64,000 bases of DNA from Cupriavidus basilensis (GCF_000876015.1 NZ_BBQM01000018.1:124001-188000); one strand, 5' to 3'; counted from the stretch's first letter, positions 30,554 to 38,985 are shown. A program made the numbers and translations. The notes: a model not told the origin generated them from the sequence alone.

Positions 30554-31888
30554 ATGCCGCCTTTCTCGCGCAAAGCCCGGGCCGCCGGCTCCGGCGCGCA
30601 CCGGCGCCGGCCCGCACCGGCCGCGCCCGCCCTTCTGTTCTCGCTGATGCTGGCGGCGGCCTGGCCGCTCCAGGGCCGCGCCGCCATCGCGCTGCTGCAG
30701 CCGCCCAAGGTGGTCGACGGCACCCGGCCGCTGACCCTCACGCTGCTGGTCAGCGCCGACAAGGCCAATCGCGCGTTCCTGGTGCCGCAGACCATCGAGG
30801 TGGTGGCTTCGGCCGACCTGCAGGCGCCGGTGCGCCTGCACATGGAGCGCGCCACGCCCGGCCCCGCCACGGTCCGGCTGCGCCAGGGCGAGCACCGCAT
30901 CATCGAATACAGCGCGACCGTGCCGCCCACGCTGCGCGGCCTGGTGCGGCTCGACGCGGTCGACATCGACGCCGCGCCGGTGCTGGTCACGCTGAACCGC
31001 GCGCCCGGCCCGGCGGAGGCGCCGGCGGCCCCGGCACCGGCACCCGCGGCCGCCGTGGCCACCTCGCTGGCACCGGCCGACGACGGCCGCGCCCCGGCGC
31101 CGGTCGTGCCGGTCGTGCCGGTCGTGCCGGTGGCCGCCGCGGCCGAGCCCGCGCCGGTGCAGGCCGACCTGCGCGACCAGGGCCGCCTGACCTTCCACGA
31201 ACCGATGTATTTCATGGCCGGCGGGCACGGCGGCGCCAATGCCAAATTCCAGCTCAGCTTCAAGTTCCGCGTGTTCCAGGGCGAGAACCCGAACTCGCGC
31301 AGCCTGCTCGACAACCTGTATTTCGGCTATACGCAGTTCTCGCTGTGGGACCTGGCCTCGGACTCGCACCCGTTCCGCGACACCAACTACCGGCCGAGCC
31401 TGTTCTATTACCTGTCAGATACCGGCGTGCACAACCGCGCCATCAGCCGGCTGTCGGTGGCGGCGGGCCTGGAGCATGAATCGAACGGCCTCGACGGCGA
31501 CCGCTCGCGCAGCATCAATACCGTGTTCGTCAGGCCGACCCTCTACCTGGGCGACCTGACCGACTGGCACTGGAGCGCGTCGCCCAAGCTGTACTACTAC
31601 GTGGAGAAGAGCGACAACACCAACATCGCCAGCTACCGGGGCTACATGGATCTCAAGCTGGCCTACGGCAAGGCGGATTCGTGGGAGTTCGCCGCCACCC
31701 TGCGCAAGGGCACGCAGAAGTACTACGGCAGCGTGGACGCGGCCGTGACCTACCCGCTCGCGCGGCTGGTTCCGGGCACGGCGGGCTACCTGATGGCCGG
31801 TTATTTCATCGGCTACGGCGAGAGCCTGCTGGACTACAACCGCAAGCTGCCGTGGCAGTTCCGCCTCGGCTACGCGCTGTCGCGCTAG
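30554..31888 (+). CDS. pldA: Outer-membrane phospholipase A (OMPLA)
   Basis: An outer-membrane beta-barrel phospholipase that hydrolyses misplaced phospholipids in the outer leaflet. The 444-residue precursor has a signal peptide with a basic N-region (about 1-45), an N-terminal beta domain, a Pro/Ala/Val-rich linker (about 160-205) containing three exact 9-bp DNA repeats that encode Val-Pro-Val units, and the C-terminal barrel. The catalytic signature LEHESNGLDGDRSRSIN holds His, Ser and, twelve residues after the Ser, Asn of the OMPLA triad; the barrel ends RLGYALSR. The linker-bearing N-terminal extension makes it longer than enterobacterial PldA (about 290 residues). Confidence 0.93.
   Translation: MPPFSRKARAAGSGAHRRRPAPAAPALLFSLMLAAAWPLQGRAAIALLQPPKVVDGTRPLTLTLLVSADKANRAFLVPQTIEVVASADLQAPVRLHMERATPGPATVRLRQGEHRIIEYSATVPPTLRGLVRLDAVDIDAAPVLVTLNRAPGPAEAPAAPAPAPAAAVATSLAPADDGRAPAPVVPVVPVVPVAAAAEPAPVQADLRDQGRLTFHEPMYFMAGGHGGANAKFQLSFKFRVFQGENPNSRSLLDNLYFGYTQFSLWDLASDSHPFRDTNYRPSLFYYLSDTGVHNRAISRLSVAAGLEHESNGLDGDRSRSINTVFVRPTLYLGDLTDWHWSASPKLYYYVEKSDNTNIASYRGYMDLKLAYGKADSWEFAATLRKGTQKYYGSVDAAVTYPLARLVPGTAGYLMAGYFIGYGESLLDYNRKLPWQFRLGYALSR
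31103..31129 (+). repeat. Three tandem copies of GTCGTGCCG inside pldA
   Basis: Three perfect 9-bp units code for a repeated Val-Val-Pro in the linker of the phospholipase. Copy-number change would lengthen or shorten the linker without frameshift. Confidence 0.8.
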
Positions 31889-31900
31889 CGCCGCCGGCGC

Positions 31901-32326
31901 TCAGCCGGCCAGCGGCTTGCCGCCGGCCTTGAGGCGGGCGTTGCCCACCGCCGCGGCGAACTGGCCGTGGCCATGCCAGCCGGTGGCGCGGCCCAGCTTC
32001 TTGCCCTTGTGGAAAAACATGAAGACCGGGATGCCGTGCAGGCCGAAGCGCCGGCCCAGCTCCGGGTGCGCGTAGACGTTGGCGTGCAGCCAGTGCAGGT
32101 CGAGCGCGCGCACCGGCTCGGGATTGGCCAGCATGGCCTTCTTCGCCATCTCGCAGTTGAAGCAGTCCACGCCCCAGAAGAACACGCAGACCAGCTTGTC
32201 GCCCGCCGCGGCGATGGCGGCGTCGATGTCGTCGCCATTGACTTCGCGCATGCCGAACGCCTCGAAGGCGCGGTGATCCTGGTGCGGGGCCTCGGCGCCG
32301 GTGGCCTGGTCGGGGGATGTGGACAT
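31901..32326 (-). CDS. Thioredoxin-fold protein with CFNC active site
   Basis: A 141-residue cytoplasmic protein with a thioredoxin-like core: LVCVFFWGVDCFNCEMAKKAM carries the redox motif CFNC (given with flanks FFWGVDCFNCEMAKK), and HGIPVFMFFHKGKKLGRATGW supplies the cis-proline segment GIPVFMFF. No signal peptide is seen. ATG 32326 is preceded by GGAGAG at the right distance; an in-frame ATG four codons upstream is less likely. It is downstream of grpE on the same strand with a hairpin between them, so it may be partly uncoupled from the heat-shock transcript. The physiological partner is unknown. Confidence 0.83.
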   Translation of the reverse strand: MSTSPDQATGAEAPHQDHRAFEAFGMREVNGDDIDAAIAAAGDKLVCVFFWGVDCFNCEMAKKAMLANPEPVRALDLHWLHANVYAHPELGRRFGLHGIPVFMFFHKGKKLGRATGWHGHGQFAAAVGNARLKAGGKPLAG

Positions 32327-32344
32327 CGGTCTCTCCATCAATGG

Positions 32345-32376
32345 AAAACGCCCGGGCCAGAGCGGCACCGGGCGTT
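32345..32376 (-). terminator. Terminator after grpE
   Basis: AACGCCCGG and CCGGGCGTT pair around a 12-base loop; on the minus strand the stem is followed by TTTT. It lies in the leader of the thioredoxin-like gene. Confidence 0.65.
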
Positions 32377-32421
32377 GCTCGTGCCAGCCGGACGGGCGGA
32401 CAGCGAAAGGGACTGCGGCGG

Positions 32422-32979
32422 TTACTTGGGCGCGGACACCGTCACCAGCGCCGGGCGCAGCACGCGGTCGGCGATCATGTAGCCGCGCTGCAGCACCGAC
32501 ACCACGGTATTGGGCTCCTGCGGCGCCGGCACCATCGAGATGGCCTGGTGGCGATGCGGGTCGAACTTCTCGCCGACCGGGTTCAGCTCGACGAGCTTGC
32601 CCTTCTCGAAGGCGCTGGTGAGCTGGCGCGCGGTCAGCTCGACGCCTTCGCGCAGCTTGGCGATGTCGCCCGAGCCGTCGGCCAGCGCGGCCTGCAGGCT
32701 GTCCATCACCGGCAGCAGGTAGTCGGCGAAGCTTTCGATGGCGAACTTGTGCGCCTTGGCGACGTCTTCCTGGGCGCGGCGGCGGATGTTCTCGCCTTCG
32801 GCGGTCGCGCGCAGGAACAGGTCATAGTTTTCCTTGGCCTTGGCTTCGAGCGCGGCCAACTGGGCGGCCACGCCGTCCGCGGCGGCGTTCTCGGCCTGCG
32901 CGGCCGGCGCGTTGTTCAGCTCCTCGCCGGCGGCCTCGGGCGGCGTCGTGTTGGATGGCGTCTGCTTCTGTTCTTCCAT
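32422..32979 (-). CDS. grpE: Nucleotide exchange factor GrpE
   Basis: Releases ADP from DnaK. The 185-residue protein has an acidic, Ala-rich N-terminus, a long alpha-helical dimerisation region (AAQLAALEAKAKENYDLFLRA given here only in part, LEAKAKENYDLFLR, then ENIRRRAQEDVAKA), and the C-terminal beta domain with the family signature HRHQAISMVPAPQEPNTVVSVLQRG (partial: HRHQAISMVP and VVSVLQRGYMI). ATG 32979 starts EEQKQTPSN. A sigma-32-type promoter lies about 75-100 bp upstream. dnaK and dnaJ are not in the window on this side. Confidence 0.96.
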   Translation of the reverse strand: MEEQKQTPSNTTPPEAAGEELNNAPAAQAENAAADGVAAQLAALEAKAKENYDLFLRATAEGENIRRRAQEDVAKAHKFAIESFADYLLPVMDSLQAALADGSGDIAKLREGVELTARQLTSAFEKGKLVELNPVGEKFDPHRHQAISMVPAPQEPNTVVSVLQRGYMIADRVLRPALVTVSAPK

Positions 32980-33054
32980 GTCGATCCGTTCTGATACAAG
33001 GACGCGGCCGGCCTGCGCCGGCCACGGGTGGTAAATCGGCAAATGTAGCCTGCA

Positions 33055-33082
33055 ATTGGTGACAGGCTTCCGGTTTTTCAAG
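33055..33082 (-). promoter_or_regulatory. Heat-shock (sigma-32-type) promoter of grpE
   Basis: The minus strand carries CTTGAAA (33076-33082), a 14-bp spacer and CACCAAT (33055-33061), close to the sigma-32 consensus CTTGAAA and CCCCATnT. Transcription would start near 33048, about 70 bases before grpE. The adjacent hrcA gene suggests other heat-shock genes are under HrcA/CIRCE instead. Confidence 0.75.
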
Positions 33083-33148
33083 AGCGCACCGTGTCGGTGC
33101 GGTGAAACACATGGTTACAAAGAGGCGGGCACCGAAATAGGGGCCATA

Positions 33149-33177
33149 TTGCTTTGCTGCAACGCACCCTCTAAGAT
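33149..33177 (+). promoter_or_regulatory. Promoter of the 51-residue membrane peptide gene (TTGCTT, 17 bp, TAAGAT)
   Basis: TTGCTT (33149-33154) and TAAGAT (33172-33177) are 17 bp apart in a locally AT-rich stretch. The transcript would start near 33184 and have a leader of about 70 bases that contains a short open frame. Confidence 0.6.
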
Positions 33178-33191
33178 GAAAGTGTACAAAA

Positions 33192-33260
33192 ATGACAAAA
33201 ATAACGGGGTCGAAGATGCATCACAAGTCGGGCCACTCTCGAAAGGTTAGCCATGCATAA
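33192..33260 (+). CDS. Possible 22-codon upstream open frame, basic and His-rich
   Basis: ATG 33192 (or an internal ATG 33216) opens a frame encoding a basic peptide with HHKSGHSRKVSHA at its end. Its TAA stop overlaps the start of the 51-residue gene (ATGCATAA), so translation of the two could be coupled. No strong Shine-Dalgarno precedes it. It may be only a chance frame. Confidence 0.25.
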   Translation: MTKITGSKMHHKSGHSRKVSHA

Positions 33261-33408
33261 GCTGCCTGTTCTGACGGTCTTCCTTCTCGCCGCATTATCG
33301 GTGATGACAGTCTTCATCTGCCTCTCCGGCGCCTTCACGCCGCGGGATACCGAATACGGCAGTGGCAAGGCGGTTTTCAAGCATTACATCGTTCCCTTCG
33401 TTCGCTGA
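33253..33408 (+). CDS. Small single-pass membrane protein (51 residues)
   Basis: The frame starts MHKLPVLTVFLLAALSVM, a basic residue followed by one hydrophobic helix (about 4-26, ending CLSGAF), then a short polar tail with TPRDTEYGSGKAVF and KHYIVPFVR. AAAGG lies six to ten bases before the ATG and a good promoter lies upstream, so I regard it as a real gene, too short for most automatic callers. It has no recognised family. It faces convergently the Hsp15-like gene. Confidence 0.65.
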   Translation: MHKLPVLTVFLLAALSVMTVFICLSGAFTPRDTEYGSGKAVFKHYIVPFVR

Positions 33409-33449
33409 CCAGCCAGTGAGCCGCGGCGCCGCATGCGCCGGCGCGCGCC

Positions 33450-33845
33450 TCACTGCCCGATGCCGTCGAGCAGGCGCCGGTCGCGCTTGGTCGGCCGGCC
33501 CTGCAGCCGCGACGCCGGCTCCGTGTTGACCCGCCGGTTTTCCGCCTCCTCCCGCCGCCGCGCCTGGCTTGCCTCGGTTTCCGCGTAGAGCGTCTGCGCC
33601 ACCGGCGCCGCGCCGCGCGCGCCCGCGATCCCCCTGACCACCAGTTCCCAGCGCTGCTGGTGCGCTTCGAGCACGACCGTGTCACCGGGCCTGACCTCGC
33701 GCGAGTTCTTGCACGGCTGGCCGTTGACCCGCACCTTGCCGCGCTCCACGGCCTCGGCCGCCAGCGAGCGGGTCTTGAAGAAACGCGCGCACCACAGCCA
33801 TTTGTCGATGCGCAGGCGGGCATCCGCCTCGAAAGATACGTTCAT
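33450..33845 (-). CDS. hslR: S4-domain RNA-binding protein, Hsp15-like
   Basis: A small basic protein of 131 residues with an N-terminal S4 domain (RIDKWLWCARFFKTRSLAAE, about 12-31, then GKVRVNGQPCKNSREVRPGD) and an Arg-rich C-terminal tail. This is the pattern of Hsp15, a heat-shock protein that binds stalled 50S subunits carrying nascent chains. AAGGAG precedes ATG 33845. It follows hemH by 29 bp on the same strand, within an hrcA-hemH-hslR cluster next to grpE. Confidence 0.9.
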   Translation of the reverse strand: MNVSFEADARLRIDKWLWCARFFKTRSLAAEAVERGKVRVNGQPCKNSREVRPGDTVVLEAHQQRWELVVRGIAGARGAAPVAQTLYAETEASQARRREEAENRRVNTEPASRLQGRPTKRDRRLLDGIGQ

Positions 33846-33874
33846 GCTGTCATCTCCTTGCCACGAAGCGCGCC

Positions 33875-34990
33875 TCAGGCCGCCGCGCCGCGCATCTGCG
33901 CCTGGCTGCGGCGCGCCTCCAGCTCGTGCGGGTGCGGCAGCCGCAGCGGCCAGCCCTGCAGGTGCTGCAGGGCGATCTCCGCCAGCCCGGCGATCCAGGA
34001 CTCGGCGTCGTTGAGGCAGGGAATGTAGTGGAAAACCTTGCCGCCGGCCACCTGGAATTCGGAACGCCCTTCCATGCCGATCTCCTCGAGCGTCTCCAGG
34101 CAGTCGGCCGGGAAGCCCGGGCAGAACACGTCGACGCGGCCCGTGCCGACCTTGCCCAGCTCCCGCAGCGTCGGCGCCGTGTACGGCTGCAGCCATTCCG
34201 CGCGCCCGAAGCGCGACTGGAACGTGACCTGGTACTGGCCCGGCTGCAGGCCCAGCGCCTCGCCCAGCAGGCGGCCGGTCTTGAGGCATTCGCAATGGTA
34301 GGGATCGCCCAGTTCCAGCGTGCGCCGCGGCACCCCGTGGAACGACAGGATCAGCCGGTCGCCGCGCGCGAAATCGGGCGTGCCGTGCTGCGCCCAGTAT
34401 GCGCCCACCTGCTGGTGCAGGGCAGCGATATAGGACGGATGGTCGTGAAAATGCTTGACCAGCCGCAGCTCTGGCTGGTTGCGCCACTGCGCCAGCACGC
34501 GGAACGCCTCGTCGAACGCCGTGGCCGTGGTGCTGCCCGAATACTGCGGGTACAGCGGCAGCAGCAGGACGCGCTCGGTGCCCTGGCGCCGCAGCGCCTC
34601 GAGCACCGAGCCGATCGACGGATTGCCGTAGCGCATCGCGCACGCCACCGTCACTTCGTGGCCGTGCTGGTTGAGCAGCAGTTGCAGCGCGTGGGCCTGG
34701 CGCTCGGTGTGGACCAGCAGCGGCGAGCCGGTCATGTGCGCCTCGCGCAGCCACACCGACTCGTATTTCATGGCCGAGGCGCGCGAGCGCAGCGGCAGGA
34801 TGAAGCCGTACAGGATCGGCAGCCAGGCCGCGCGCGGGATCTCCACCACGCGCGGATCGGACAGGAACTGCCGGAGATAGCTGCCGACGGCCTTCGGGGT
34901 CGGCGCGTCCGGGGTGCCGAGATTGATCAGCAGGACCGCCGTGCGCGGCGCCTGGCCGTGCTGATAGGCCGGTTCGGGAGTAGTCGTCAT
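33875..34990 (-). CDS. hemH: Ferrochelatase
   Basis: Inserts ferrous iron into protoporphyrin IX, the last step of haem synthesis. The 371-residue protein has VLLINLGTPDAP near the N-terminus, the catalytic His in ILSFHGVPRRTLELGDPY, GQYQVTFQSRFGRAEWLQPY, and the C-terminal VFCPGFPADCLETLEEI. ATG 34990 (MTTTPEPAYQ) is preceded by CGGAAAC; longer frames upstream are only Arg/Pro-rich. It lies 112 bp after hrcA on the same strand. Confidence 0.97.
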   Translation of the reverse strand: MTTTPEPAYQHGQAPRTAVLLINLGTPDAPTPKAVGSYLRQFLSDPRVVEIPRAAWLPILYGFILPLRSRASAMKYESVWLREAHMTGSPLLVHTERQAHALQLLLNQHGHEVTVACAMRYGNPSIGSVLEALRRQGTERVLLLPLYPQYSGSTTATAFDEAFRVLAQWRNQPELRLVKHFHDHPSYIAALHQQVGAYWAQHGTPDFARGDRLILSFHGVPRRTLELGDPYHCECLKTGRLLGEALGLQPGQYQVTFQSRFGRAEWLQPYTAPTLRELGKVGTGRVDVFCPGFPADCLETLEEIGMEGRSEFQVAGGKVFHYIPCLNDAESWIAGLAEIALQHLQGWPLRLPHPHELEARRSQAQMRGAAA

Positions 34991-35102
34991 GGTGTTTCCG
35001 GTGTGGCGGGGCGGGCCGCGGCGAACGCGCGCGGCCGCCGGGTCGCGCCGGGCTGGCGGGCGCAACGGCACTGGCAGCCGGTGAGACCCGCCGGACCCCG
35101 CA

Positions 35103-36140
35103 CTAGTTCTGGCTCAGCGCGCTGGACAGCAGCCGCGCCGTGATGTCGACGATCGGGATCACCCGTTCGTAGGCCATGCGGGTCGGCCCGATCACCCCCA
35201 GCGTGCCGACGATCTGGCCGTCGACCTCGTAGGGCGCGGTGATGACCGCCATGTCCTCGAGCGGCACCAGCTTGCTCTCGCCGCCGATGAAGATCTGCAC
35301 GCCCTGCGCATGGCTGGAGACGTCGAGCAGCTTGAGCAGGCCGGTCTTGTGCTCGAACACGTCGAACAGGCGGCGCAGCTTTTCCATGCTGGAGGACAGG
35401 TCCTCCACCTCGAGCAGCTTGCGCTCGCCGGAGATGAAGACGTGGTTGTCCTCTTCCTCGGCCATCGCGCTGCTGCCGGCCTCCACCGCCGCCTGCATCA
35501 GCTGCGACATGTCCATGCGCAGCGCCCGCAGTTCGCCGCGCAGGTGGTCGCGCACGTTGTCGAAGCTCATGCCGGCATAGTGCGAGTTGATGAAGTTGGC
35601 GGCCTCGACCAGCTGCGACGGCGTGTACGGCAGCTCGGTCTGGATGATGCGGTTCTGCACGTCGCCCTCGGGCGTGACGATGATCAGCAGGATGCGCTTG
35701 TCCGACAGCCGCATGAATTCGACCTGGCGGAACGCCTGCGCGCGCCGCGGCGTCATCACCACGCCGGCGAAATGCGACAGGTTGGACAAGGTGTGCGCCG
35801 CCGAGGTGATCATGCGCTGCGGCCCGAGCTGCTGGCCGTGCAGCTGCCCCTGGATCTTGCCGGCCAGCTCGGCCAGGTTGAGCGCGCTGTCGAGCGGCTG
35901 GGCGGTCAGCATGGTGTCGACGAACAGCCGGTAGCCGCGCGGCGTCGGGATGCGCCCGGCCGAGGTGTGCGGGCTGGTGATGAAGCCCATCTCCTCCAGG
36001 TCCGACATCACATTGCGGATGGTGGCCGGCGACAGGTCGAGCCCCGAGTATTTCGACAGGGTGCGCGAGCCGACGGGCTGCCCCTCGGCGATATAGCGCT
36101 CGATCAGCGTTTTGAGAAGCGTTTTGGCACGTTCATCCAT
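35103..36140 (-). CDS. hrcA: Heat-inducible transcription repressor HrcA
   Basis: HrcA binds CIRCE elements and represses chaperone genes such as groESL. The 345-residue product begins DERAKTLLKTLIERYIAEG with a winged-helix domain (PATIRNVMSDLEEMGF, TSAGRIPTPRGYRLFVD) and ends GVIGPTRMAYERVIPIVD, the typical C-terminus. ATG 36140 is standard. No CIRCE inverted repeat is visible at its own promoter or at grpE, so its targets lie elsewhere. It is divergent from nadK. Confidence 0.97.
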   Translation of the reverse strand: MDERAKTLLKTLIERYIAEGQPVGSRTLSKYSGLDLSPATIRNVMSDLEEMGFITSPHTSAGRIPTPRGYRLFVDTMLTAQPLDSALNLAELAGKIQGQLHGQQLGPQRMITSAAHTLSNLSHFAGVVMTPRRAQAFRQVEFMRLSDKRILLIIVTPEGDVQNRIIQTELPYTPSQLVEAANFINSHYAGMSFDNVRDHLRGELRALRMDMSQLMQAAVEAGSSAMAEEEDNHVFISGERKLLEVEDLSSSMEKLRRLFDVFEHKTGLLKLLDVSSHAQGVQIFIGGESKLVPLEDMAVITAPYEVDGQIVGTLGVIGPTRMAYERVIPIVDITARLLSSALSQN

Positions 36141-36208
36141 GATGCACCCGATTTTACGCAAGTTTTCCCGGTTCGGGCGGCTGGCGCGCACCGGCGCGCG
36201 CCCGCGTG

Positions 36209-36238
36209 CTGACAATGGTCACGGCGGTATGGTCTAAT
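36209..36238 (+). promoter_or_regulatory. nadK promoter (CTGACA, 18 bp, TCTAAT) predicting a leaderless mRNA
   Basis: CTGACA (36209-36214) and TCTAAT (36233-36238) are 18 bp apart. A start seven bases after the -10 box falls on the A of the nadK ATG (36245). Confidence 0.65.
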
Positions 36239-36244
36239 CCGGGC

Positions 36245-37162
36245 ATGTCATCGCTCCCCAAGCCCGCCGCCGCGCGCGCCCCCTTCCGCACCGTCGCCCT
36301 GATCGGCAGGTACGCCACCGCCGGCATCGAAGGCCCGCTGGAAGAACTGGCCGCCTGCATCCTGAAGAACGGCCAGGACGTCGTGTTCGAACGCGAGACC
36401 GCGCTGGCCACCGGGCTGACCGACTACCCTTCCCTGCCGCCCGGCGAGATCGGCAAGCATGCCGACGTCGCCGTGGTGCTGGGCGGCGACGGCACCCTGC
36501 TGGGGCTGGCGCGCCAGCTCGCCGGCTTCCCGGTGCCGCTGATCGGCGTCAACCACGGGCGGCTCGGCTTCATGACCGACATCCCGCTCGAGAACGTGCA
36601 GTCGGTGCTGCCCGACATGCTGGCCGGGCGCTACGAATCCGAGACCCGCATGCTGCTGGAGTCGCAGGTGGTGCGCGACGACGGCGTGATCTTCTCCGCG
36701 CTGGCCTTCAACGACGTGGTGGTCAACCGCTCCGGCATCTCCGGCATGGTCGAGCTGGCGGTCTCGGTGGACGGCTACTTCATGTACAACCAGCGCTCGG
36801 ACGGCTTGATCGTGTCCACGCCGACCGGCTCCACGGCCTACGCGCTGTCGGCCGGCGGCCCGATCCTGCATCCCACGCTGTCCGGCCTGGTGCTGGTGCC
36901 GATCGCCCCGCACGCGCTGTCGAACCGCCCGATCGTGCTGCCGCACGACGCCGAGGTGTCGATCGAGGTGGCCACCGCGCGCGACGCCAGCGTCAACTTC
37001 GACATGCAGTCGCTGACCTCGCTGCTGCCCGGCGACCGCATCGTGGTGCGGCGCTCGGCCAAGACCGTCCACCTGCTGCACCCGCTCGGCTACAACTATT
37101 ACGCCACGCTGCGCAAGAAGCTGCACTGGCACGAGTACCCGAGCGAAGACAACCGGCTCTGA
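36245..37162 (+). CDS. nadK: NAD kinase
   Basis: Phosphorylates NAD to NADP. The 305-residue protein contains VVLGGDGTLLGLAR (the GGDGT catalytic motif, about 78-82), GVNHGRLGFMTD, NDVVVNRSG (the NE/D motif region) and STPTGSTAYALSAGGPI. ATG 36245 sits directly at the predicted transcription start and has no Shine-Dalgarno. It is divergent from hrcA and followed by recN after 55 bp, a common proteobacterial order. Confidence 0.97.
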   Translation: MSSLPKPAAARAPFRTVALIGRYATAGIEGPLEELAACILKNGQDVVFERETALATGLTDYPSLPPGEIGKHADVAVVLGGDGTLLGLARQLAGFPVPLIGVNHGRLGFMTDIPLENVQSVLPDMLAGRYESETRMLLESQVVRDDGVIFSALAFNDVVVNRSGISGMVELAVSVDGYFMYNQRSDGLIVSTPTGSTAYALSAGGPILHPTLSGLVLVPIAPHALSNRPIVLPHDAEVSIEVATARDASVNFDMQSLTSLLPGDRIVVRRSAKTVHLLHPLGYNYYATLRKKLHWHEYPSEDNRL

Positions 37163-37217
37163 TGCGGCCCCGAACGACCCGGAACGATCCAACCCAGACC
37201 CTGACCCGTCGCCCACG

Positions 37218-38942
37218 ATGCTGCGCAGCCTGTCCATCCGCGATTTCGTCATCGTCGATAGCCTCGACCTCGACTTCTCCCCGGGCTTCACCGTCTTCAC
37301 CGGCGAGACCGGCGCCGGCAAGTCGATCCTGATCGACGCGCTGGCCCTGGTGCTGGGCGAGCGCGCCGACGCCGGCGTGGTGCGCGAAGGCGCCGCCCGC
37401 GCCGGCATCAGCGCCACCTTCGCCACGCCGCCCGGGCTCGACGCCTGGCTGGCCGAGCACGACCTCACCGGCGACGAAGGCACGGTGCTGCTGCGCCGCA
37501 CGGTCGACGCCGGCGGGCGCAGCAAGGCCTTCATCAACGGCGCCGCCGCCACGCTCGGCCAGCTGCGCGAGATCGGCGACCGCCTGGTCGACATCCACGG
37601 CCAGCACGCCCACCAGTTGCTGCTGCGCCCGGACGCCCAGCGCCTGCTGCTCGACGCCCACGCCGGCCTCACCGCGCAGGCCGGCGCCGTGGCCGAAGCC
37701 TGGCGCTCGTGGCGCGCCTGCGTGCGCCAGCGCGAAACCGTGGAGCACCGCTCGCGCGAGATGGCGCTCGAGCGCGAGCGCCTCGAATGGCAGGTCGGCG
37801 AGCTGGAAAAGCTCGCGCCGCAGCCCGGCGAATGGGAAGACACCCAGGCCGAATACAACCGCCTGTCGCACGCCGCCGGCCTGATCGAAGGCAGCCGCGC
37901 CGCGCTCGAGGCGCTCTCCGAGGCCGACGGCTCGGTACTGTCCACGCTCAACGGCGTGGTGCAGCGCCTGCGCCAGCTCGCCGACGTCGACCCGGCCCTG
38001 GGCGACGTGCTGGCCGCGCTCGACCCGGCCCAGGTGCAGGTCGAGGAAGCCGCGCACTCGCTCAACCGCTACGTCGACCGGCTCGACCTCGACCCCGAGC
38101 GGCTGCAGGTGGTGGAGGCGCGCATGCAGGCGCTGCACACCACCGCGCGCAAGTACCGGCTGCCGCCCGAGCAACTGCCCGACGAGCTGCTGGCACGGCG
38201 CCAGCAGCTCGACGACCTGCAGTCGGCCCAGGACCTGAACAAGGCGATGGCACGCGAGGCCGCCGCGCGCGCCGCCTACCTGACCATCGCCCAGCACCTC
38301 GGCGCGGCGCGCAAGGTGGCCGCCGAGAAGCTCTCGGCCGGCGTGACCGAGGCCATGCAGGGCCTGTCGATGGCCGGCGGCAGCTTCGCCGTGGCGCTGC
38401 ACCCGCTCGAGGAAGGCCAGAGCCACGGCCTCGAGCAAGTCGAATTCCTGGTCGCCGGGCATGCCGGCGTGAGCGCCCGCCCGCTGGCCAAGGTGGCCTC
38501 CGGCGGCGAGCTGGCCCGCATCAGCCTGGCGATCTCGGTCATCACCAGCGAGGCCGCGCCCACGCCGACCCTGATCTTCGACGAAGTCGATACCGGCATC
38601 GGCGGCGCGGTGGCCGAAGTCGTTGGCCGCCGCCTGCAGGAGCTGGGCCGCGCGCGCCAGGTGCTGTGCGTGACCCACCTGCCGCAGGTGGCCGCGCAGG
38701 CCGGCACGCACCTGCTGGTCAGCAAGGAAACCAGTGAGGGCGGCCCGGCCGGCTCCGTCACCCGCTCGCGCATCCGCGCGCTCGATGCCGCCGGCCGCGT
38801 GGTCGAGACCGCGCGCATGCTCGGCGGCACCACGGTGACGGCCACCACCATGCAGCACGCCGAGGAAATGCTCGCGCAAGGCGCGCGCGGCGGCGCCGGC
38901 GCGGCCCGCGAGCCGCGCCGCACGCGCCGCGCCGCCAGTTGA
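37218..38942 (+). CDS. recN: DNA repair protein RecN
   Basis: An SMC-like ATPase that holds broken DNA ends for recombinational repair. The 574-residue product has Walker A FTGETGAGKSILIDAL at the N-terminus, a Q-loop HGQHAHQLLLRPD, two coiled-coil arms, and the C-terminal signature KVASGGELARISLAI with Walker B TLIFDEVDTGIGG and the D-loop VTHLPQVAAQA. A 20-residue Ala/Arg tail closes it. I see no LexA-type box upstream; it probably shares the nadK transcript. Confidence 0.97.
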   Translation: MLRSLSIRDFVIVDSLDLDFSPGFTVFTGETGAGKSILIDALALVLGERADAGVVREGAARAGISATFATPPGLDAWLAEHDLTGDEGTVLLRRTVDAGGRSKAFINGAAATLGQLREIGDRLVDIHGQHAHQLLLRPDAQRLLLDAHAGLTAQAGAVAEAWRSWRACVRQRETVEHRSREMALERERLEWQVGELEKLAPQPGEWEDTQAEYNRLSHAAGLIEGSRAALEALSEADGSVLSTLNGVVQRLRQLADVDPALGDVLAALDPAQVQVEEAAHSLNRYVDRLDLDPERLQVVEARMQALHTTARKYRLPPEQLPDELLARRQQLDDLQSAQDLNKAMAREAAARAAYLTIAQHLGAARKVAAEKLSAGVTEAMQGLSMAGGSFAVALHPLEEGQSHGLEQVEFLVAGHAGVSARPLAKVASGGELARISLAISVITSEAAPTPTLIFDEVDTGIGGAVAEVVGRRLQELGRARQVLCVTHLPQVAAQAGTHLLVSKETSEGGPAGSVTRSRIRALDAAGRVVETARMLGGTTVTATTMQHAEEMLAQGARGGAGAAREPRRTRRAAS

Positions 38943-38985
38943 CCGCGCCCCGTCCTCCGGCCCCGTAACCATTCAGGAGTCTCCC

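Noticed and set aside
33056..33250. 64-codon frame between grpE and the 51-residue gene
   Set aside because: It starts before the candidate promoter, has no ribosome-binding site and encodes no recognisable pattern; the shorter downstream gene is better supported.
36141..36244. CIRCE element at the hrcA promoter
   Set aside because: No inverted repeat like TTAGCACTC with a 9-bp spacer is present between hrcA and nadK or upstream of grpE.
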